A DNA stretch of 64,000 nt, taken from assembly GCA_947311845.1 (NCBI GenBank), contig CAMZMU010000116.1:2787492-2851491 (forward strand), written 5' to 3'. This DNA is from Poa pratensis (Eukaryota > Streptophyta > Magnoliopsida > Poales > Poaceae). This document shows positions 32,894 through 43,228 of the stretch, piece after piece. The first letter of the stretch is position 1; each line of letters begins with the position of its first letter. Made by a program: the position numbers and the translations under genes. The notes beneath the pieces were generated by a model. That model ran no database searches and was not told the origin of the DNA. It worked only from the letters and a program-made list of their open reading frames with translations.

Positions 32894-33049
32894 CTCGCTC
32901 GGTTGCTCCTCTGTCTCGCCGGTCACCCCCTCCTGCTCGTCGATGGCCTCATCAGCGGCCACAACAGCCCAGCTGGCGCCGGAGGACAATTGATCATGGC
33001 CATGGTCGCGGGCCCCCGGCTGTTCTGTCTGCACCAGTCCGTATTCATC
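32894..33049 (-). CDS. Possible upstream exon of the membrane-protein gene
   Basis: On the minus strand a 52-codon open stretch (DEYGLVQTEQPGARDHGHDQ to DEQEGVTGETEEQPSE) ends exactly at a good splice donor (GAG/GTGAGG) and starts after a pyrimidine-rich AG acceptor-like site. It is hydrophilic and acidic with no start codon of its own. It would encode a soluble N-terminal region ahead of the membrane protein at 31914-32701, although the connecting acceptor is not obvious. Confidence 0.3.
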
Positions 33050-33342
33050 CTTGGGTTACAAGAGGCAAGAAAACCAATTCGTTAGGCAATGTTTACTTTT
33101 GAAGTTCTAATTCTTTAAAGTGAAGCCCCTCAATTTGTAAGGTAGAATTTCATCAATTATATATATGACCGTGGACCGTGGTCATTGTTGATCCTGATTA
33201 GGGTTAGGGAATGGGGGTTTTTCATTTTGGCCTTCTATCCAACTACACTACACACTAAGCAATATCATTAATTCATTATTGATTTCATTCATTTTTCGCT
33301 TGATTTCCTACAACGTCATAGTACTGTAGATTATATGAATAG
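33050..33342. other. A+T-rich intergenic sequence, no gene seen
   Basis: This may contain the promoter of the minus-strand membrane-protein gene. No reliable TATA box or repeat was picked out. Confidence 0.4.
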
Positions 33343-33358
33343 TCTTAGAGAGCTAATC

Positions 33359-33654
33359 GCCAAAGGTTCTCCAGCCGAGTTAGTTAGGGGCTCTTGTTCT
33401 TCACGTCCTGAGTTCGACCCCCGTGGGAGCGAATTTCAGACTGAGATTTAAAAAATCCCCTCGTCTATCTCCGGTCGATCAAGCAGGCTACGGTGCACCT
33501 GTGTAAGCACATGTGTAAGGGTCGGACAGGGGTTTGGGGGTTTTCTCGACTTGCATGAGAAGGACTTCATTTTAACAAAATGCCAGGGGTTCGGAGGTTC
33601 TTGCGTGATAAGGACTTCATCTTAACAAAATGCCTGGGGGTCTAGTTTTTTTTT
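33359..33654 (+). mobile_element. SINE retrotransposon with T-rich tail
   Basis: It is flanked by a perfect 16-bp duplication TCTTAGAGAGCTAATC (33343-33358 and 33655-33670). The 5' part has tRNA-like RNA polymerase III promoter boxes: A box TAGTTAGGGG (33381-33390) and B box GAGTTCGACCC (33410-33420). The 3' end is a run of T (about 33645-33654), the tail type of several grass SINEs. The body contains a 50-60-bp internal duplication (GGACTTCATTTTAACAAAAT and GGACTTCATCTTAACAAAAT). No coding capacity; it would depend on LINE enzymes. Confidence 0.85.
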
Positions 33655-34016
33655 TCTTAGAGAGCTAATCAAGTTCCTACAAAACAAAAGTTACAAACTA
33701 GGGCCGAGTGCGCGTTGTGCTCTTCTTTTCTTTTAACCGGCGCGTGTTGTGCTGTCTCGGTGCATGCCACGCAGCGTGGCTATGCCCGTGCTGGCCTGGC
33801 GGCCTGCGCAGTGGATTCTTGCCAAAGGGTCCCAAGAACGCCAGGAACCTTCTCTCTTGTGGTAGTGATGCCGCAGGACAACAAACCAACCGGAATGAAC
33901 GATTTGCCTCAAGATCGTCAGCCCTCACGCACTGAATTATCACTTGCAGGCTTAGCAAGCTGATTTTTCTTCCGAGAAACATATGGTATAGCAAGCCGAT
34001 CATTACGAGCGCTTAA

Positions 34017-35062
34017 TCTATTTATTAATATAAAAGGAGATGACTCTCCCACCACGGTGGTCTAGAAAAAAAAAAGAGAAATAGCCTAGAAATTCTCACA
34101 AAAAAGCAAAACATCCGGCCCTTGGTTTGATAGACTCTAATCCTTTAGCCATTAGATCCAAAACACTTCAAAATTACCCACCTCTTCCATTACGTAAAAA
34201 CTTACCTAAATTATCCTTAAAACTTGCCTCAAAATTACCCACCTTGCCATTACAGATAAGTGTACCCAAAAGCCCAGCGCGTGCGCCTCTCGGGCCACGG
34301 TCCAGGTGGCCGACCAGTGCTCCTGTCGTTCTGGGAGAAATCTCCTCCTCCGCCACCTTTTTCTTACATTATTTCATTCAGACCCTTACAGTCTATTATA
34401 TATACAAACGAACTTTCAAGTTATTGGGTAATTAAAATTTAAATGTTAATAGCTATCAAATTTTAAATTTGATTTTCAATCCATTATATCATACTGCTCC
34501 TTGCGATTTTATCTACAAAATAAGATCTCATCTGACTATGTTCAGAAGAAACAAATGACATGTAGAGTCTATATATTATATTAATAGTTTGGTGCACAAT
34601 ATCGCAAACCAAACATATTCTTTAAAAAAAAAATTGTATGGCTATATACATAAGTAAAGCTACAAGCTTACAATCATCTATACTGTTCATAACATGAGTT
34701 ATCAATTTTGAACCAATATCGACATATGTTGCTTGGATCGCTCCGTTTTTATTGTTTTGTCAATCTTGGTATTGTGATATGTATTATTGTTCTACACAAT
34801 GATTTAAAACATATATGAAAATAAAAATAATCTATCATACTTTTATATCACTTTCATTTATTTATATCTCATACGTGCCAAAACCTATCAACCTAACCCT
34901 TTCTTAGACAAAAATTTAACTTTGGTGAGAAACCAGACACATCACAAATATATTAAATTAATTATAGATTTAGTTTATATCTTATTAGATAATATCATAA
35001 AATAAAACATACTATATTATGACTAATCCGCGCAACTGCGTCTGCGGGGACCTCTAGGCTAG
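34017..35062 (+). mobile_element. Non-autonomous Helitron
   Basis: It begins TCTATTTATTAATATAAAAG directly after A (34016) and ends GGCTAG before T (35063), the A^T target and TC...CTAG ends of plant Helitrons. A GC hairpin, CCGCGCAACTGCGTCTGCGG, lies about a dozen bases before the 3' CTAG. The interior is A+T rich apart from about 120 bp of G+C-rich sequence (34260-34380) that may be captured. No Rep/helicase gene, hence non-autonomous. Confidence 0.7.
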
Positions 35063-35111
35063 TTGATTTTGAAAAATTAACGATTGCTACTTCGTAAGAA
35101 TATATACTACA

Positions 35112-36195
35112 TTAAGAAACAAGGATGATGATAATTGTTACCTCAGGAGAACTGCCGGCACCAAGTGGGACTAGGGCCAAATGGAGAGTTGATCCATCGT
35201 GGATGTTGTAATCTTGCAGGGTGCGGTCATCGTCGAGCGGCAATCCATCCAAGACAAGGTGCTGTTGCGTCCGGTGAATACCCTCCTTCTCATTAATCAT
35301 ATCCCTTATTTGGGAGATGCTATACGTGCAACTCACTCCGAGCTTGAAAATCTCGCCGGTGAGCTTCTGAACAAAGATATTCATCCCACCGCCGCGGAGG
35401 CGCACGACCAGAATAAGACTTGACCCGTAGTGGATGTTGTAATCGGCCAGGGTGCGGTCATCGTCGTCGAGCCTCTTTCCAGCAAACACCAAGCGTTGCT
35501 GATCCGGGGGAATGCCCTCCTTGTCACTAATCATATACTTGACACCCGCGATTGTCTTGGAGAGATCCAATTCGAGTGTGAGTTTAGACCCGTCAGCGTT
35601 TTAACAACTATCCCAAGTCGACCAGGGCCAAATGGAGAACTGAATTCTCCTTGATGCCATAATCGGCCAAGGTGTTGCTGTCGTGGAGGGGCCTTCCATG
35701 GAAAACGAGGTGCTGCTGTGCCTGGCGAATGCCCGCCTTCTCCGCGATCATGCCCCTGACATAGGCGACGGTGGTTTTCCCGAGCTCCACTTTGAGCATG
35801 ATAATGTCACCGGTGAGCTTCATGACACAGATACTGTTCTTCCCTTTACCGTCACCCAAGTGATTTTTTAGCAGGTGGATCGTTGAACCTTTCTGGATCT
35901 TGTAATAGGCCAGGGTGCGGTCGTTGTAGAGCAGCCGTCTTCCGAACATCAGGCGCTGCAGTGTTGGATGGATGCACTCCTTCTCATAAATCATGGCCTT
36001 GACATCAGCTACGGTCTCCAAGCCGTCCCATTCGAGCGTTATAACCTCACCGGCGATCCTCCGGACAAAGATGTCGTTGCTCCCTCCAACGACACGGCGG
36101 CGGCGGAGCCCCTCATCGTTTCCGGCGCCGGCGAAAGCGGCAGGGCGCTGGACCAGGGGCATGCTTTCCCTGCGGTGTGCCTCGGTGCTCTCCAT
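35112..36195 (-). pseudogene. Divergent polyubiquitin-like gene, four ubiquitin folds, frameshifted
   Basis: After an acceptor-like TTCATTCAG, ATG at 36195 opens MESTEAHRRESMPLVQRPAA. Four ubiquitin-like units follow: unit 1 (NDIFVRRIAGEVITLEWDGL), unit 2 (ICVMKLTGDIIMLKVELGK), unit 3 ([40 protein letters not shown]) and unit 4 ([17 protein letters not shown]). Each keeps the L-xx-YNI/YGI-xxxS-xLHL core. Only unit 3 ends in RLRGG; the others end LGDGKG, LVDLG and LVPLGAG, so a processed conjugatable monomer could come from at most one unit. A stop at 35608 and two small shifts near 35607 and 35585 break the frame between units 2 and 3. The last coding bases reach a GAG/GTAACA donor near 35142. 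It may be a pseudogene or a multi-UBL protein. Confidence 0.7.
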
Positions 36196-36249
36196 CTGAA
36201 TGAAGGATAGGGAAGGGAACACATGTGGATCAGTAGTGAACAAATCCTA

Positions 36250-38940
36250 ATAAAAGATGGCCTAGGCGTTACCATGACTCCATGAGAGCAGTGCAGATCA
36301 GTACATACCGTGAATGGAAGGAGATACCGAGATATGATCCGATTCGAGTTTGAAGGTGATTTCCGCTTCCTTAGTTGCCTACTCCTACATAAATAATCCG
36401 GCTTGGTAGGAGATTTCCTTATGCAAAGCGCGTCCCTTTATCGGAAAAAATGCAAAGCGCGTCCTGTGGCCGGCACTCGTCAACAGAAACGCCCACCGTG
36501 TGTGAAGGGCAGAACCGGCCAAATGAAGGGCGTTGATAACAAGGCCTGGTGGAGAATTCGGAGGGTCTTTTTTATTCTTGGCCGGATCGAGCACACGCAT
36601 AAATGTTACCGCTGGGCGATGACCCGCTAGGGTCTCGGGTCCATGTTAATATAGGGTGGAAAAGCCCCACCGTGGCGATACATAGATCGTACGTATCAGG
36701 GTCGGTGTACTACACGTACCATGTATGTACTGTATTACAAAGTATAACATCAGTTACTCACTAGCAATTAAAAAAGGAAAAATGAAAGGTATGAATTCCG
36801 TTCTTAACGCTACCGTGCTCAGCCCTGGTAGCCCTCGCGCTCCATGCCGCCGTGCTCAGCCCGACGCAGCCACGGCTCCTCGAGGAAGGTGTGCTGAAGG
36901 TGAGGGACGCGGGCGGACGGAGCGAGGCGAAGCTCCGGTGGACGGCAACGGGAGGAGGTGAGCTGGCGGTCGGGTTCGCACGAGGAGAGCGCAGAGGAGC
37001 TCTGGTGGCAAGGATGGCAGGAAGGAGCTGAGCAGGGCGTCAGGGACGAGGACGGTGTGGAGGAGATGATCAGCTCGGCGGCCGGGGTCGGACGAGGACG
37101 ACAGGAAGGAGATCTGGCGGCAGGGATGGCAAGGACGACTGGGAGGATGTTGCGCGGCGGGGAGTACGTCGTGCAATGGGCAAGACAGCGGAGAGGAGGT
37201 TGGGGCTCGGGCTTGAACGGCGTCGAGAAGGTCGGGCGACGGCGAGGACGGCCGGCGGCGGGGGCGAGGCTTGCGGCGCTGGTGGAATTCGCTAGGGTTG
37301 GCGAAGAGGATATAGAAGGAAAAAATCAGTTAGGGGCTAGGAGTAGATGGGCTGTTGCTCGGGTGGCATTCTACTCGAACTTTCTTCAAACGACGACATG
37401 TCCAAAATAAAAAAGGGTTCGCTCGCCTCCTTGGGAAGCACGTCCAGAGGTGCTTTCTCCTCTATTCCTATTTCGCTCGGTGGCTTTACCGAAGCAAATA
37501 GCCACAGCACCCCGTTTGCTTGTTCAACTTGTTTTTTTCTGAAAAGTCAAACTTGACTATCTTTGACTAGGATGTTCGTAAAAACTATCACTATTTGAAA
37601 TACTAAGAAAATAAATATGAAAATACATTCCATGATGAATCTAATGGTATTGATTGGATATTGTAATTACTAATAATATTTTCTAAAATCTTGGTCAAAG
37701 GTAGTAAACATTGACTTTTAAGAAAAAACTATACACCTTATAATAAGAAATGGAGAGATTATAATTTAACCCTACCTCATGAATAACAATTTAAATGGAG
37801 TTAAAATGCATAAAACTTGCATTTCCACAAACTCCACATTTAAGGAAATAGTGTAATTTGTTGTTCTATTTTAAACATGATTCATAGTTGTTTAAACATG
37901 AGTAATTTGATACAAATAGATAGATCTTGTTTTTGGAACATTTTGATATATTATTCATATCTATGATTTTAAATGAATTAGTTATGAAATTTGAATGTTT
38001 AATTCAAACTCTAGAATGCTGGAAAATATTAAAATTATGACAGCATGACCCACGGTCAGGGATTTACTAATTATCAAATCATTTTTGGAAATGTTTAAAA
38101 GTCTGACATAGTGGACCCACGTGTCATGGTTTTAACATTTGCAGTTAAGAATAAAACGACGTTGACGTCGACATGACGTCATCAATGGATATGCAGTGGC
38201 TCCTGCTGAGCACGCTCCTCGTTCCTGTGGTTGCCTCGTTTGAGCACGAGAGGCTGCGAGGCGACGGCGCGGCGGCCGGTTCTCGGGCGCTGGAGCGGGA
38301 GAGTGAGCAGAGAGAGGGGACGAGGGACTGGAGAGATATGGGAAATAGAGGCGCGGCGGCGTCAATCGCGTCCAGGAAGAAGACGACAGGGAAAGGAGAT
38401 GGCCTGTGCTGTAAGGAGCGGTAGAAGCTTCTTTGCTGCCCTACGTGGAAGGAAGGGAGGAAAAGACACGGGCTGAAGTGCAAAATAGGAATTTACATCA
38501 GAGACCTTGTAAAGTAGGTTTCCTGCCTATTTTTAAAATAGAATCTGTTTAGAGTTATTTAGGTTCTAAAATATCAGGAAATCATGGATCTTCTGAATAT
38601 ATCAGGAAATCATGGATCTTCTGAAACACAGTACGGTTTCTAGGATACTGCTTTGAGACAGAAGGGAAAACGGTAGAATGGGACGGGAAGCTTGTGTTGG
38701 CTGAGTTACGACAAAGATTACTAAGTTTTGAATATCTACCTCAAGGGAGCCTTGTCAAGCATATCACCGGTATGATCATGTAGCCTTCGTTCGATGTATT
38801 TACAGTTTATTCTGATTTTCACCTCCAACGTAGTACGATCGACGGGACATCCATGACGACTTGGTAGCCAATTGAAAAATCAGTAATTCTGTCCACCACA
38901 GTTCGGAAGACATCGCAGAATATTTCATGCATAAATACAG
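36250..38940. other. Intergenic, no supported gene
   Basis: 36780-37400 is G+C rich, with loosely repeated AGGAGCTCTGG/GGCAAGGATGGCA pieces open in several frames. 37560-38150 is A+T rich. 38160-38480 is again G+C rich and leader-like. A 29-bp direct repeat containing ATATCAGGAAATCATGGATC lies at 38571-38625. The open frames show no domain, so none is called. Confidence 0.5.
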
Positions 38941-38952
38941 TTGCATGCCCAA

Positions 38953-40424
38953 ATGCAGATTGGCATCAGAGGTCTCCACTCTCCAATGGCGAACCTACTG
39001 GAGAGAGCTCCTCAGGCGCTAACCTCCGGCTCCGCCCATCCGCACACACTTACACGGCTGCATACCGGCGGCGCAGTATTCAGTTGCCATGGCTGCAAGC
39101 AGCTCGGCGCAGACAACGCCAGAGTTAATGGCACCAGCGGTCACACAACTCGTCCTGGATGTGCACTTAAGTCACACTTCTCCAGAACGTGATTTTTTGG
39201 TCACACAACTCGTCATCTGGTGCACTTAAGTCACTGACCCCACCTGTCAGTCCGTTTTCCGTTGAAGTTGATGCTGACTGGACACGTAAATTTGCAAAAA
39301 CCCCCCTGTATTTTTGGACATTTGCAAAAAAAACCCTGTATTTTTGGACATTTCAAAAATTCAGGGTTTTTTTGCAAAAATACAGGGGGGTTTTTGCAAA
39401 TGTTCAAAAATACAGGGGGGTTTTTGCAAAATTATGACTGGACACGTAATTTTGCAAAAACCCCCCTATATTTTTGGACATTTGCAAAAAAACCCCTGTA
39501 TTTTTGGACATTTCAAAAATTCAGGGGTTTTTTGCAAAAATACAGGGGGGTTTTTGCAAAATTACGTGTCCAGTCATCATCAACTTCAACGGAAAACGGA
39601 CTGACAGGTGGGGTCAGTGACTTAAGTGCACCAGATGACGAGTTGTGTGACCAAAAAATCACGTTCTGGAGAAGTGTGACTTAAGTGCACATCGACGACG
39701 AGTTGTGTGACCGCTGGTGCAAATAACTCACAACGCCATGTACCGGTGCCACCCGTGCAGCTTGGACTTCCACATACCGTGCGCGCTAGCGCAGTCCACC
39801 ATCGCACACCCTCGCTTCGGTGGCTGCGCTTTCACCTTCCTCACCAGTCCGGGCGCCGGCAGCAGCAGGATCTGCGACGCATGCGGCGAAGATGTACTCG
39901 GCTTCCTGTACCAGAGTCATGGAGGCGAGCTGGACCTCCATCCCTGCTGCGCTTTCCTCAAGGAGAGCATTGCCTGCAATGGCCGCGAGCTCCACCTCTG
40001 CACCCAGCAGCCGGGCGGTGCCTGCGACCTGTGCGGCCAGGACAAGAACGGGCGGCGCGGCAAGTTCTGGACCTACGCGTCCTTCCAAGGCAACGGCGGC
40101 GTTGTGAGCACGCACGTCGCGTGCCTCTTGTATGGCGACAAGAATCGTCACCCTGGACATGGTACTGGTAGGTTCTTCTCAAAGTGCTTCCTTCCGATTT
40201 GGCACGAATGACAAACTCCATTGCTGAACCTGCATGCAGGAGTTACCCGTTCCATTTCCAGCTCCTCTTCTACTCAGACGGCGGCTCCCAGCCCCGGCCC
40301 GAGTCAGATGGCGACCATCGTTCCCGCAGTCCAGGCCATCAATACTTTCTACAGCTTTGGCAAGAATGTGGCACACTTCCTTAGCGTCATCAACTCTGAG
40401 GACTCCACGGACACTCTCGAGTGA
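38953..40424 (+). pseudogene. DC1 (C1-like, Cys/His-rich) zinc-finger protein split by a MITE
   Basis: In-frame ATGs are at 38953 and 38986 (MANLLERAPQALTSGSAHPH). The first DC1 unit reads HPHTLTRLHTGGAVFSCHGC..GADNA, is interrupted at 39121 by a 608-bp transposon, and resumes at 39739 with MYRCHPCSLDFHIPC. Without the insertion and one 9-bp repeat the frame is continuous and the CxxC..CxxC..HxxxC zinc ligands are complete. Two more units follow (RICDACGEDVLGFLYQ..LDLHPCC; CDLCGQDKNGRRGKFW..VSTHVAC). Exon 1 ends at 40167 (GTAGGT donor). Exon 2 (40240-40424) encodes GVTRSISSSSSTQTAAPSPG and ends DTLE. Plant DC1 proteins are many and mostly linked to stress or defence; the ligand is unknown. 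As it stands the gene is disrupted unless the insertion is spliced out. Confidence 0.8.
39122..39729. mobile_element. Mutator-like foldback MITE (608 bp) with 9-bp duplication
   Basis: ACAACGCCA occurs on both sides (39113-39121 and 39730-39738). The element starts GAGTTAATGGCACCAGCGG and ends, in reverse complement, GAGTTATTTGCACCAGCGG. The two arms continue nearly identical for about 180 bp (including GGTCACACAACTCGTC and CCACCTGTCAGTCCG) before a central block of TTTGCAAAAACCCCCCTGTA repeats in alternating orientation. There is no transposase. Long inverted arms plus a 9-bp duplication identify a non-autonomous Mutator-like element. Confidence 0.88.
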
Positions 40425-40699
40425 TTACTCAAGCTGGCAAGTAACAAAAAGCTAGTACAGTGCAGATCCACGTACTACTTGTCTCTCTTATACTCTATGC
40501 ACAAATCCTAAAAAAAAAGTGCTCGATCGATCGCCTGTATCGATCGAGCTCAACCGCTGAAAAGTCCATCAGCAGTAAGTTTGTAATTAATCTGTATTTT
40601 TAATAACGCCTCAACTCGTACCAAGCTCGATCGGTAATCACACACTGAGCTACAGTGTCGACTATCCTTGTGTAATGGTTAATCGACGAGCATGCATGC

Positions 40700-40826
40700 T
40701 TATATATATGCCCTCTTTATGTCCACTTAGAAAGATCGTAATTGGTTCAGCAATGGTTTGTCATTCGTGCATATATATGCGCTCTTCCGATTTTCCTAAG
40801 TGGACAAAAAAGAGCGCATATATATA
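40700..40826. repeat. Imperfect hairpin, about 34-bp arms
   Basis: The left arm TATATATATGCCCTCTTTAT..CCACTTAG pairs with the right arm CTAAGTGG..AAAAGAGCGCATATATATA, about 29 of 34 positions. The loop contains another GCATATATATGCGCTC copy. It lies about 280 bp 3' of the DC1 gene and may be a small MITE or a hairpin-RNA source. Confidence 0.65.
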
Positions 40827-40986
40827 CACAGAGGGCTCCCGACACTTTTTATTTTTTTAATTGGCTTGTTCCTTATTTTTTCTTTGTTATTGTGGTGGCT
40901 TTGAATGCGGCGTTTTAACTTTTTGTGTTCCCCAGTTGAACATACAAACAGAGTATGTTGTTTCTGTTAGAATATATGTGGATTGC

Positions 40987-41358
40987 ACTAGCTGACGGGC
41001 ACGGCGCGTCGCAACTGCTGCTAGAAACTACCGCTGGCGGGCGCAATTTGTTCGCCAGCGGGACGTTTTCCTACCGCTGGCAGATGCCCAGCATCATGTA
41101 GAAAAAATACAGTTTAACCATCACTCCTAATATAAACAAGATTGTTTAGCAACGGCAGATGACCAGTATGTTACTACTTGTACCGTGTGCCCGAGACTAT
41201 TTTACTAGTGGTAGCGCAGCCGGTGAAACATTACGCTACTAGTATACTCTACTTAGTAGCACGTTTTCCTAGAACACAATACACTAATTAGAAGTATCGT
41301 GTGTTTATTAGCACACGCTACTTCTGAGGCGGCCGCTATAACCTTTTTCCTATTAGTG
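40987..41358. mobile_element. CACTA-like fragment (CTACCGCTGGCGGG family)
   Basis: The right end, in reverse complement, reads CACTAATAGGAAAAAGGTTA, a CACTA-type terminus. The left edge begins CACTAGCTGACGGGC but does not match it well. In between are pairs such as CTACCGCTGGCGGGCGC and GTTCGCCAGCGGGACG, subterminal motifs of another CACTA group. Only about 370 bp long, so a deleted or miniature element. Confidence 0.5.
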
Positions 41359-42486
41359 TGTGGGCCAACATCACGGACCGCGACCCCGCGATGCTTCCAA
41401 AGTGAGGGCCTTCTCAAAGTCCTTGCGTTCGTCGGCCCATGACAGCCCAAGGCCCACCCACGGGTTCGTCTCCACGAACCATTTGCTCCGAGCGTTGTCC
41501 GTCAACCCTGATGGCCGCCTCAGTCGAAATGGTGATCGAGACCGATCCCACCATCGAGAGATCCTTCCACCTACAGGAGGTACCGGAGGCTCACGCCCTT
41601 CCACCCATCACCTCCGACGCCATCGGGATGAACCTGACATCCCTCACTGGTTCACACTCAGGCTCGAGTTCCCCTCCAGTCCACGGCATGTAGGACGAGC
41701 GCCAGCCTAACGTCCATGCCACGAACTCGCCGAGAAGGAGAGGCGCCGGCCCAGATCTTGGTGAAACAGAAACCTTGCTGGACGTGTACTCGACGATGTC
41801 ATTGCCGCCCAGTGCGGCTAGTGGCTCACCCACCGTGCCCTCCGACGAGGAGGACCCTTTGCTCCCCCGCCCGGGGCTGATGCAAAAAAGACAAATCTTG
41901 TTTTCTTTTTCTTTTGCGGGACGCTGCTCAAAAACATGGGCACACTCACGCATATTAGTTGCATGCATGCACGTAAACCCTACCCCACACGCAGCTTCAC
42001 GAAACGTCCATGCAACTGTTTTCCTTTTAAATTTCAGCATGTATGCTTGCGTTTACTATATGAACCTGAGTAAAGTAGTTTATTTTAATTACCTTCCTTT
42101 CTGATCAAATGCAGGATAGGTAGGTGGATTTCAGGTCTTTTCTTAATGGTTGTGTGCTCTCTGCCCTTACTCGACACGTTGCGTGTCGCGTATCTTTCTC
42201 CTTTTTCTTTTCCATCTCACAAAGCAAAGCTCTTTGTCACTACGAATAGAAAGCAAAGCAAGCTTCCTCGCCTGCAGGCGGCAGCCATTTTATCTTCCCG
42301 AGCAGAGCACCCAGCCCTCCCCTCGATCGTCTGCACTCTCGCTCAGCAAAGGTCCTCTTCCCCGGAGGTACTAGCTAGCTACATCTCTCTTGTTCCTATC
42401 TTGGTACTTGCTGCGCCGTGATCAGAGGAAGCAGGATTCTACACACACTAGCTAATTTCTTCCAGTCTGTCTAGCGGGAGATCGAC
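41359..42486. other. Intergenic; unassigned open stretches and 5' region of the next gene
   Basis: 41370-41880 has moderately long open frames on both strands with no recognised domain; it may be an old element or gene fragment. 41890-42110 is A+T rich. 42200-42486 is C/T rich and probably holds the promoter and 5' untranslated region of the gene at 42487. Confidence 0.4.
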
Positions 42487-42912
42487 ATGCCGCCGTCCCA
42501 GCGCGACTGGATCAACGAGATGCCCGCGGCGCTCGTGGGTCCGGCGGCCGTGGTGGCATCGGTGACCTTCGGGGCCGCCATGAAGCACCCGGCGAGGCTC
42601 ACCATGTTCCCCGCCAGCTACGCCTACTTCAGCGTCCTCAACTCCATGACCTTGTACGCCTCGCTCATGCTCACACTGCTCATCTGGACCCAGCGCCTCT
42701 GCGGGACGCCGCCGGCCATGGCCACGGCCACGGCCAGGATCACGACCGCCCTCTCGCTCTTATGCATGATCTACTTCACCTCCGCATTCGCATTCGCGTC
42801 GAGCCCCGAAGACCCGGTCGCCGGCTTCACGCTCCTCCTCCTGGCCGTCGTCATCTGCTTGCTCGTCTACGCCGTCGCCCTAGCCTTCGGAAAGTGGTAC
42901 GTCGGCGCCTAA
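42487..42912 (+). CDS. Small four-helix membrane protein, unknown function
   Basis: An uninterrupted 141-codon frame starts MPPSQRDWINEMPAAL with the context GAGATCGACATGCCG and ends GKWYVGA at TAA. Four hydrophobic segments lie at about residues 14-31, 45-67, 85-105 and 112-134 (for example SLMLTLLIWT; TLLLLAVVICLLVYAVALAF), with short loops and no cleavable signal peptide. G+C-rich third positions and an A+T-rich flank fit a real grass gene. It resembles in style the PGG-type and other small plant membrane proteins, but no signature was recognised. A hAT element begins 230 bp after the stop. This is the only clearly intact host gene model in the window. Confidence 0.65.
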   Translation: MPPSQRDWINEMPAALVGPAAVVASVTFGAAMKHPARLTMFPASYAYFSVLNSMTLYASLMLTLLIWTQRLCGTPPAMATATARITTALSLLCMIYFTSAFAFASSPEDPVAGFTLLLLAVVICLLVYAVALAFGKWYVGA

Positions 42913-43228
42913 TCCTTAGTTAATGCTAGCTTTCAACCTCGTGTTATCTACTGAGTTGATATGTAGGCGATGCTTCCATGCTTGTTTGTACAGGGCAACA
43001 CGGTGATGATGCCCACAGATCAAGCCGCCGTAGCTACTACTACCATACTAACTAGTAGATTATTTATCTACTCTGTCTTCCCTGTCCGTACGATGTAGAC
43101 TAGATTATTTAGCTTCAAGGTCTAAAAACCATTAGTTAGACGCAGGGCCGGCCCTGGGCCCACGAATTCTGAGGGCAGCCCAGGTATCTCTTCTCTTCTT
43201 TATATCTTTATCTTTATCTTTATCTTTA

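Noticed and set aside
33381..33420. tRNA gene
   Set aside because: A and B boxes are present, but there is no cloverleaf; the flanking 16-bp duplication and T tail show a SINE.
36856..37410. ORFs of 106-150 codons in both strands
   Set aside because: Overlapping frames in G+C-rich, loosely repetitive sequence without splice or start support.
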